Assembly (NCBI GenBank): GCA_026710825.1
Contig: JAPOQH010000103.1
Coordinates: 1 to 64,000, forward strand
Source: Chloroflexota bacterium
GTDB taxonomy: Bacteria; Chloroflexota; Dehalococcoidia; Lucifugimonadales; UBA3495
DNA: 64,000 bases
Direction of reading: 5' to 3'
Below are positions 62,200 through 64,000 of the stretch, piece by piece. The notes under the pieces are model-generated. The model did not search any database, had not been told where the DNA came from, and saw only the letters and a list, made by a program, of their open reading frames with translations. Position 1 is the first letter of the stretch, and every line of letters starts with the position of its first letter. Both the position numbers and the translations under genes were made by a program.

Positions 62200-62817
62200 A
62201 TGACTTCGTCCGCGACCAATGCTCCCGCCACCGTAGAGTCCATCAACCGCACCATTGAGGCCCTTGCGGACCGCAACGTGGACGCCGTGCTGGTGGAGAG
62301 CCGGGAGGCAGCGCTGGCCAAGCTACTGGAGTTGGTCCCGGAGGGCTGCGAGGTTTTCGTCAGCACGTCGGAGACGCTGGACACCATCGGCTACACCGAG
62401 TACATGCACGGCAATGACCGCTACATCAACCTCCACGACCAGATGCTGGCGCAACCTGACGCGGCGTCGCAGCGGGAATTTCGCCGCACTACCACCACCG
62501 CGGACTACTTCGTGGGCAGCGTGCAGGCCATCGCCGAGACCGGCGAGATAGTCGTCGCCAGCGGATCCGGCAGCCAGATCGGCGCGTTCGCCTATGGCGC
62601 GCGGCGCGTTATCATGGTAGCCGGCACGCAAAAAATCTGCCCGACGCTGGCCGAAGCCGAAGCCCGCACCCGCGGTTACACCCTGGAACTCCACGACCGC
62701 TGGTTGGAGGGCAGGGGATCAGGCCCGGCTCCGATCGGGAAGTTCCTGGTAATGGAACATGAGCCGGTGGTCGGGCGGATCACGATGATCCTGATACCCG
62801 AAAGCTTGGGCTGGTAG
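62200..62817 (+). CDS. LUD-domain protein (LutC/YkgG-like)
   Basis: 205 residues. NRTIEALADRNVDAVLVESREAALAKLLELVPEG, then DYFVGSVQAIAETGEIVVASGSGSQIGAFAYGARRVIMVAGTQKI are the signature of the LUD domain. LutC acts with LutA/LutB in lactate oxidation, but neither is next to it, so a stand-alone CoA-transferase-like or lactate-related role is only suggested. AGGAG is 8 nt before ATG 62200. Confidence 0.85.
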   Translation: MTSSATNAPATVESINRTIEALADRNVDAVLVESREAALAKLLELVPEGCEVFVSTSETLDTIGYTEYMHGNDRYINLHDQMLAQPDAASQREFRRTTTTADYFVGSVQAIAETGEIVVASGSGSQIGAFAYGARRVIMVAGTQKICPTLAEAEARTRGYTLELHDRWLEGRGSGPAPIGKFLVMEHEPVVGRITMILIPESLGW

Positions 62818-62842
62818 GGATCCTCGGGCGTATCAACGACCG

Positions 62843-63370
62843 TCAGTCGAAGAAAATCGGCTCCCCGTTCAGCGTAGATTTGTCCTCAAACGGCGTGGGG
62901 TTGGCAACCGCCGCCCGCACCCAGCAGCCGTTGCGCGCGTTGCGCAGCACTGCCGCAACCCGCTCCGGGTCATCGGGCGACTCGATCTCGTAGTTGGTTT
63001 CGACCTTGGGCGCGCTGGCCTGGATGGTTCCCTGCAGGACGGATCCTTCCAGCCCGAAATGCACCGCGATATGCGCCCGGACGCCGGTGATGTCCACTTT
63101 CATCATTCGAGAGTACCTCTCGATCTGGGTCATCTCTCAAAACGCGATGGAGGCCGCGAAGTAGCTCAGCGGCGCCGGCGCCGTGTGATTGCCGCCAACA
63201 TTGGGCCCCTCGTCGCAGTAGATGGTGAACTTCACATCGCGGCCCACGAAGGCGCGGCGCAGCATGTTGCCCATATCCTCCACGTCCACTTCGGTCACCG
63301 TAGCGCGGCGACTCTGTCCCGGCGGGAAGGGATCATAATTCGGTTCTGGTCTCTCAGTCGCTCCTGCCAT
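62843..63370 (-). CDS. OsmC-like redox protein, candidate selenoprotein (in-frame TGA = Sec78)
   Basis: A continuous 175-residue frame if TGA at 63139-63137 is read through. Part 1 (63370-63140) begins MAGATERPEPNYDPF and includes the OsmC hallmark GGNHTAPAPLSYFAASIAF. TGA falls exactly where OsmC-type proteins have their first redox cysteine (AASxAFC). Part 2 continues in the same frame (EMTQIERYSRMMKVDI) through the OsmC C-terminal half, with the partner Cys149 (RNGCWVR). GGAGG lies 4 nt before ATG. A 7-bp hairpin begins 13 nt after TGA. A nonsense mutation is the alternative. Confidence 0.72.
63107..63123 (-). promoter_or_regulatory. Candidate bacterial SECIS hairpin
   Basis: On the minus strand TCGAGAG, loop GTA, CTCTCGA: a perfect 7-bp stem with a loop beginning with G. 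The loop lies 20 nt after the TGA codon, within the spacing seen for bacterial SECIS elements (apical loop with a G roughly 16-37 nt after UGA). It also falls inside coding sequence, as bacterial SECIS elements do. Confidence 0.6.
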
Positions 63371-63534
63371 TTATCCTCCGTATCGTCCAATTGCGCCAAC
63401 CCTACCACGCGGAGTTGGGAGGGACAACCGGCCTTGGAACAGCGCTCAGCGCCATAGCCCGGCGATCAATGACGGGTCAATGGTATTGAGCATGTTATAT
63501 TGGCGTACGACATACCGAACCGCGAGTATTATTC

Positions 63535-64000
63535 ATGACTATCAACACCGTAGCGATTCTGAGCCCGGGCGACATGGGCCACGCCGTGGGGCAGCGACTC
63601 CGCGAACACGAACTGGACGTGGTCACCTGCCTGGACGGACGCTCCGACCGCACGCGGGAACTAGCGTCCAAGGCTGGCATCCGCGACGTGCCCACCATGC
63701 GGGAACTCGTCGAACAGTCGGACCTGATTATGTCAATGACGGTATCGGCGGCGGTTCCCGGACTGTGCCGACAGGTGGCCGACGCTATATCGGTCACCGG
63801 CGCAGACGTCCTGTTCGCCGAGTGCAATGCCATCGCTCCGCAACTGGCAGAAGAACTGGAACCGGTCATCACCGGCGCCGGCGGACGGTTTGTGGACGTG
63901 TCGATCATCGGAGGGCCGCCCAGGCCGGGCTATAGTCCACACTTCTATGCCTCAGGCGGAAACGCGGCAGAGTTTGACCGGCTCAACGACTACGGGCTGA
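63535..64000 (+). CDS. NAD(P)-binding 6-phosphogluconate dehydrogenase-like / DUF1932 protein, 3' truncated
   Basis: Starts ATG 63535 and is open to the window end (155 codons). N-terminal Rossmann motif VAILSPGDMGHAVGQRL; SDLIMSMTVSAAVPGL and ADVLFAECNAIAPQLAEEL match the hydroxyacid dehydrogenase pattern. DVSIIGGPPRPGYSPHFYASGG is typical of the DUF1932 C-terminal region start. Likely a short-chain hydroxy acid or aromatic acid-related dehydrogenase. No good ribosome-binding site is seen just upstream; a TTATAT lies ~40 nt before the start. Confidence 0.75.
   Translation, partial: MTINTVAILSPGDMGHAVGQRLREHELDVVTCLDGRSDRTRELASKAGIRDVPTMRELVEQSDLIMSMTVSAAVPGLCRQVADAISVTGADVLFAECNAIAPQLAEELEPVITGAGGRFVDVSIIGGPPRPGYSPHFYASGGNAAEFDRLNDYGL

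Noticed and set aside
1-64000. CRISPR array, rRNA or tRNA genes
   Set aside because: No repeat-spacer pattern, 16S/23S signature or tRNA cloverleaf was found on either strand by inspection.

Overview
This window is a gene-dense, GC-rich bacterial chromosome segment using the standard code, with good Shine-Dalgarno sites and many 1-4 nt gene overlaps. The best fit is an uncultured Chloroflexota of the Dehalococcoidia/SAR202 type. That is an inference from gene content: amidases, an SCP-x-type thiolase paired with an OB-fold partner, luciferase-like flavin monooxygenases (LLM), a form II CoxL-type molybdenum hydroxylase, PIG-L deacetylase, ring-hydroxylating and ring-cleaving enzymes, and several small VOC proteins. 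No rRNA, tRNA or CRISPR array was seen.

Layout. 1-8.9 kb: housekeeping (aroA 3' part, gmk, lipA, polyprenyl diphosphate synthase, metG) with a HAD phosphatase, a metallo-beta-lactamase and an amidohydrolase; a truncated DUF1697 remnant follows lipA. 8.9-10.3 kb: a repeat-rich, almost gene-free stretch. 10.3-15.9 kb: two amidases, a thiolase and its OB-fold partner, closed by a strong terminator. 16-21.6 kb: a tandem pair of HicB-like/zinc-ribbon paralogs, VOC, PIG-L deacetylase, MFS transporter, two small unknown proteins and surE. 21.7-25.5 kb: a CoxS-CoxL-CoxM operon whose large subunit ends in a histidine-rich tail. 25.7-27 kb: a Fic protein whose promoter carries three direct repeats. 27.2-37 kb: core genes (lysA, holB, cmk, plsC, dapA, asd, dapB) with Smr/winged-helix, HNH and NYN nuclease-type genes. 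37.2-46.9 kb: two hydrolases and an addA/addB-type repair nuclease pair. 47.2-52.1 kb: aromatic or xenobiotic catabolism genes. 52.4-57 kb: a CDF-like transporter, a decayed ISAs1-type element with recognisable inverted repeats, and a translationally coupled DUF1538-DUF1538-PII-CBS operon. 57.4-64 kb: class III ring-cleavage dioxygenase, Cys-rich mini-protein, parallel beta-helix protein, rhodanese, LLM oxidoreductase, LUD protein, an OsmC-like gene interrupted by an in-frame TGA, and a partial dehydrogenase.

How it works together. Lysine/diaminopimelate synthesis is nearly complete here (asd, dapA, dapB, lysA) but spread over separate units. The LLM, HpaB-type, LigB-type, VOC, CoxL and thiolase/OB genes suggest oxidative degradation of recalcitrant organic compounds.

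The most notable observation is at 62843-63370 (minus strand). An OsmC-like gene has an in-frame TGA where the family's redox cysteine is expected. A perfect 7-bp hairpin with a G-initiated loop begins 13 nt after it. Together these look like selenocysteine insertion (UGA plus bacterial SECIS).
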